Part shown: positions 6,305 to 8,795 of the stretch, in pieces
How the letters are laid out: every line of letters starts with the position of its first letter
Numbering within the stretch: position 1 is the stretch's first letter
Assembly: GCA_023664325.1 (NCBI GenBank)
Contig: JAMPFS010000082.1
Coordinates: 1-8,795, forward strand
From: Clostridium sp.
Lineage (GTDB): Bacteria > Bacillota > Clostridia > Lachnospirales > Lachnospiraceae
Direction: 5' to 3'
Length of the DNA stretch: 8,795 nt
Position numbers and translations under genes: made by a program
Notes under the pieces: model-generated
What the model saw: the letters and a program-made list of their open reading frames with translations, nothing else
Databases searched by the model: none
What the model was told of the DNA's origin: nothing

Positions 6305-7602
6305 TACTTATCCTCCTTTTTATTATGATCTGCATTATAGTTCATCATGATATTAGCTTTTGCGCCAATACTTCCTTCTTTATACTTTTTATTTGCATGA
6401 TTCTGCGCTGCCTTTTGTGCAGCATCAGATGGAACATAACTCTTTAAAGATTTTGCAGAATTTTTTTTCATAGCTTCCTGCTTTTCCAATTCTTCCTGCA
6501 ATGCTGCTGACTGATCCATCATTCTCTCATAAAATGATTTCTTATCACCCTTCTTTTCTCTCTTAATCCGGGCTTTTTCCATCTGTTTTTCCAAAATCTT
6601 ATCCATATCCGCATGGTCATAATACCAGTTGATAACTAACTGTGTAATTACAGTAATCAATGAACTGATTGACCAGTAAATACCGATAGCGGCAGGCAGG
6701 GATACGCAGATAAATAACGACATAACCGGCATGGTAATCGACATGGATTTCATCATGGAAGTTCCCATATCCGCTCCCTGGCTCTCGTTCTGCTGTTTGC
6801 TCATGCTTACCTTCATAGAAAGCCATTGAAAAACAGTAGAAGAAATTGGAATTAAAAGCGCCCATCCAATATGCCATCCCGGCGCCTCTGAAATATTAAT
6901 TCCAAGCACAAAGGAATGAATCTGGTCAATCTTATCGACATTATTTACAATCGTCTGGTCTGTTACTCCAATTGTATATAATAGTGCATTTAAATGTGAC
7001 ACGCCAAAATTTGATAACACATCAATAATATTATCCACACCCGTTTTAGTGACATCTGCAAATTTGGAAATCGCATAAGAGGCGCCACTGATACTGTTAT
7101 CTGTTACAAATGTCTGTAAAAATTCCTGAACTTTACTTCCCTGCTCCTGTAAAACACTGCTTGCAATCGGTTCATACATATTATACACTTTTCCAACGTA
7201 TGCAGGAACATTCTGAATAACCCTGTAAAGTGCATAAATAATAGGAAGCTGTATAAGGGATGTCAGGCATCCGCCCGTCATAGAAGTTCCATATTTATCA
7301 TACAGCTCTTTTGTTTCCTGTTGCATCATCATCATGGATTTCTCATCTTTTTTACCGTTATACTTTTTCTGTATCTTCTGTAATTCCGGCTGGATAATCA
7401 TATTAATCTTTGCTGATTTTTGCTGCTTCAAAGTAAATGGAAATAAAATTAATTTTACCACAACCGTAAAAATAATAATACAAAGTCCTAAATTCGCAAT
7501 TCCATTCGATCCTGCCAATAAATTATAAATCAAGTCTAAAAGCTTTCCAAGTAACCAGGCAAATGGCCCTAAAAAACCACCCTGGGCTGTCAAAAACATC
7601 AA
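6304..7602 (-). CDS. yidC: YidC/Oxa1 membrane protein insertase
   Basis: The 432-aa product is a Gram-positive type YidC that inserts and folds membrane proteins in the plasma membrane, alone or with Sec. It has an N-terminal span (about 11-30), the core span at 36-56, the charged amphipathic loop (57-105), the GGCLTSLIQLPIIYALYRVI block (110-129), two C-terminal spans (about 243-262 and 290-325) and a basic tail rich in lysine (330-432) of the kind that binds ribosomes. An unusually long loop (about 136-240) separates the core spans. The groove position that is arginine in B. subtilis SpoIIIJ appears as K50 (VVVKLILFP). Starts: TTG at 7602 has AGGAGG 9 bases upstream, whereas the ATG at 7599 would have 12, so the TTG is slightly favoured and the difference is one residue. 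The gene lies 14 bases after yidD and overlaps jag by one base. Confidence 0.96.
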   Translation of the reverse strand: MMFLTAQGGFLGPFAWLLGKLLDLIYNLLAGSNGIANLGLCIIIFTVVVKLILFPFTLKQQKSAKINMIIQPELQKIQKKYNGKKDEKSMMMMQQETKELYDKYGTSMTGGCLTSLIQLPIIYALYRVIQNVPAYVGKVYNMYEPIASSVLQEQGSKVQEFLQTFVTDNSISGASYAISKFADVTKTGVDNIIDVLSNFGVSHLNALLYTIGVTDQTIVNNVDKIDQIHSFVLGINISEAPGWHIGWALLIPISSTVFQWLSMKVSMSKQQNESQGADMGTSMMKSMSITMPVMSLFICVSLPAAIGIYWSISSLITVITQLVINWYYDHADMDKILEKQMEKARIKREKKGDKKSFYERMMDQSAALQEELEKQEAMKKNSAKSLKSYVPSDAAQKAAQNHANKKYKEGSIGAKANIMMNYNADHNKKEDK

Positions 7603-7616
7603 AATAAAAGTCCTCC

Positions 7617-7844
7617 TTAAGATTTTTTTCGTGGAACCGGATCATAACCACCCTTAGAAAAAGGATTACACCTCAAAATTCTCCATATAGCAAGCAGCAA
7701 TCCTTTTAAAACCCCATGCACCTCGATTGCCTCTATTGCATATGCGGAACAGGTTGGATAATATTTGCAGGTTGGCGCCGCCTTCAGTGGGGAAATGGCA
7801 ATCCTGTAAAATTGTATCATTTTAATAAGAAGCTTTTTAACCAA
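7617..7844 (-). CDS. yidD: Membrane protein insertion efficiency factor YidD
   Basis: The 75-aa product is a typical YidD, a small membrane-associated helper of YidC-dependent insertion. The hallmark cysteine-rich blocks are all present: ISPLKAAPTCKYYPTCSAYA (17-36), then IEAIEVHGVLKGLLLAIWRI and RCNPFSKGGYDPVP (58-71). The start is a TTG at 7842-7844, with AGAGGG about 9 bases upstream; the product then starts VKKLLIKMIQFYR as the family does. The only nearby ATG (M9, 7818-7820) has no ribosome site and would remove the conserved N-terminus. The stop overlaps the yidC ribosome site region, and rnpA ends 21 bases upstream, so it is co-transcribed with both. Confidence 0.96.
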   Translation of the reverse strand: MVKKLLIKMIQFYRIAISPLKAAPTCKYYPTCSAYAIEAIEVHGVLKGLLLAIWRILRCNPFSKGGYDPVPRKKS

Positions 7845-7865
7845 TTATAAATACCCTCTTACACA

Positions 7866-8228
7866 TTAATTCTGTGCAATATCTCCCGAACCGGAGCAGA
7901 TAACATGATGCAGCTTAGCCAAATGGAGAAATGCACTTTCTATATCCCAATAGTTATGACCTTTAGAATTAACCCTTGCCACCACTACAATATCCTTGCC
8001 TTTTATAAGCTCGTCCATATGCAGCCGGTATGCCTCTCTAATCAATCTGGTGATACGGTGTCTCACAACGCTGTTTCCCACCTTTTTACTAACAGATATC
8101 CCAAGTCTGTTAATCTCCAGATTATTGTCTGCTATATACATAACAAGGTATTTATTTGCGTAGGATTTACCTCGTTTATATACATTTCCAAATTCTAAAC
8201 TGTTCTTTAAAGAAATAAATTGTTTCAT
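7866..8228 (-). CDS. rnpA: Ribonuclease P protein component
   Basis: The 120-aa product is the protein subunit of RNase P, which with the RNA subunit removes 5' leaders from pre-tRNA. The family's basic helix is present as KVGNSVVRHRITRLIREAYR (49-68), preceded by RLGISVSKK (41-49) and followed by DIVVVAR (79-85). In the usual RNR core the asparagine is a histidine (H57) and the following lysine of KR is threonine (T60); the arginines R56, R58, R61 and R64 are kept, so activity is expected. Length is normal. The ATG at 8226-8228 has a modest AAAGGA about 10 bases upstream. The gene follows rpmH across a hairpin and should be transcribed by read-through from the rpmH promoter. Confidence 0.96.
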   Translation of the reverse strand: MKQFISLKNSLEFGNVYKRGKSYANKYLVMYIADNNLEINRLGISVSKKVGNSVVRHRITRLIREAYRLHMDELIKGKDIVVVARVNSKGHNYWDIESAFLHLAKLHHVICSGSGDIAQN

Positions 8229-8261
8229 TATTATATGATCCTTTGAAATGAGCCATCTATC

Positions 8262-8287
8262 AGAAAAAGGTCACAAACCTGTGACCT
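8262..8287 (-). terminator. Attenuator-like hairpin between rpmH and rnpA
   Basis: AGGTCACA (8268-8275) and TGTGACCT (8280-8287) form a perfect 8-bp stem with a 4-base loop. On the minus strand a run of T residues follows the stem. The stem overlaps the rpmH stop codon (8286-8288). Since rnpA has no promoter of its own that I can see, this would give partial termination, lowering rnpA relative to abundant L34. Confidence 0.65.
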
Positions 8288-8420
8288 AAGCTGATAAACG
8301 CTTTCTTCCTTTAGCGCGTCTTGCTGCTAAAACTTTTCTACCGCTTGATGTGCTCATTCTCTTTCTAAAACCATGAACTTTTGATCTCTGTCTTTTCTTA
8401 GGCTGAAATGTCATCTTCAT
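8286..8420 (-). CDS. rpmH: 50S ribosomal protein L34
   Basis: The 44-codon gene encodes the very basic L34 protein of the large ribosomal subunit. It starts MKMTFQPKKRQRSKVHGFRK and ends RAKGRKRLSA, both diagnostic of L34. It is the standard length. The ATG at 8418-8420 has AAGGAGGTG about 9 bases upstream. It is the first gene of the rnpA-yidD-yidC-jag transcription unit and faces away from the expected dnaA, the usual arrangement at bacterial origins. Its own strong promoter lies about 50 bases upstream. Confidence 0.98.
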   Translation of the reverse strand: MKMTFQPKKRQRSKVHGFRKRMSTSSGRKVLAARRAKGRKRLSA

Positions 8421-8469
8421 TGTCAAATACACCTCCTTTTACGAATCTTTTTTCAAAAATACCTTTCCC

Positions 8470-8498
8470 ATTATATTGAAAAAACCTTTATAAGTCAA
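8470..8498 (-). promoter_or_regulatory. Strong sigma-A promoter of rpmH
   Basis: On the minus strand TTGACT (8493-8498) and a perfect TATAAT (8470-8475) are separated by exactly 17 bases. Start of transcription would be near 8463, with a leader of about 43 bases. It drives rpmH and, through the weak hairpin terminator, the downstream housekeeping genes. Confidence 0.85.
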
Positions 8499-8795
8499 GC
8501 AATTCTTTCACATTTTCACAAATTTCATGCAAAACACAACATCTTGTATTTTATCATTTTTTATACACATTTTTTTTAGAAAACATAACCACTTTACATA
8601 ATGTTATTCACAAAATGTTATTAACTTGTGGATAACTATGCTTATTTTTCTTTTTTATATGTTAATTATACACATTAATCCTTTATTTTATCTATTTTTA
8701 AGATGTTTAAAAAAGTTATCCACATAGGAACTTATATATATTCTTGAGTTTCCGCAAATTGCAATGTAAAAGTGAGTAAACCTTCCCGCAGTGCT
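8499..8795. other. Origin-like region with five DnaA boxes
   Basis: This gene-free, very AT-rich stretch lies upstream of rpmH, where oriC sits in most bacteria. Matches to the DnaA box TTATNCACA are TTATACACA (8561-8569), TTATTCACA (8604-8612), TTATCCACA on the minus strand (8627-8635), TTATACACA (8666-8674) and TTATCCACA (8716-8724). Long T runs (around 8548-8577 and 8641-8656) could serve as the unwinding element. A weak plus-strand promoter candidate (TTGAGT at 8744-8749, TAAAAG at 8767-8772, 17-base spacing) could belong to dnaA. dnaA itself is not in the window, so origin function is inferred from motifs and place. Confidence 0.8.

Noticed and set aside
6617..6877. Second minus-strand open frame inside yidC
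   Set aside because: It is an alternative frame of the conserved YidC C-terminal spans and has no ribosome site.
7905..8198. Plus-strand open frame opposite rnpA
   Set aside because: It is antisense to a certain gene, with no ribosome site or recognisable domain.
1..8795. CRISPR arrays, tRNA or rRNA genes, insertion sequences with a transposase
   Set aside because: I saw no regularly spaced direct repeats, no tRNA cloverleaf and no transposase or integrase motif in the window.

Overview
The window looks like the dnaA-proximal part of the chromosome of a low-GC Clostridia, most likely a Lachnospiraceae member. The evidence is the minus-strand series rpmH, rnpA, yidD, yidC, jag, mnmE, the AT-rich stretch with several DnaA boxes upstream of rpmH, strong AGGAGG-type ribosome binding sites and TTG start codons. 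dnaA itself is not visible; it would be expected to the right of the window on the plus strand. The taxonomic call is inference from gene order and protein style.

Right part (about 5570-8795): an origin-like region with five DnaA-box matches and the rpmH promoter, then rpmH (L34, 44 aa), rnpA (RNase P protein), yidD, yidC and jag, all on the minus strand and tightly spaced. A hairpin followed by T residues overlaps the rpmH stop and probably attenuates transcription into rnpA. yidC and jag overlap by one base (TAATG). A strong hairpin terminator closes the run after jag. The module serves ribosome assembly, tRNA 5' processing, membrane protein insertion and an RNA-binding regulator.

Middle part (about 2781-5454): a DUF3137 two-span membrane protein gene with its own near-consensus promoter lies between jag and mnmE, followed by a 219-bp nested palindrome that fills the gap to mnmE. 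mnmE is full length. The usual partners mnmG and rsmG do not follow it. The mnmE stop codon is instead abutted by the C-terminal remnant of an alpha/beta hydrolase.

Left part (1-2582): an accessory segment with a large AAA-ATPase-like/PD-(D/E)XK protein (554 aa) that has its own promoter, a three-span small membrane protein on the plus strand, a divergent 32-aa hydrophobic peptide resembling type I toxins, and an intrinsic terminator for something entering from the left. The first 140 bases hold no gene that I can name.

The right half is ordinary housekeeping sequence. The parts worth a second look are the palindrome beside mnmE, the signs of rearrangement around mnmE, the small hydrophobic peptide, and the origin-like motifs.
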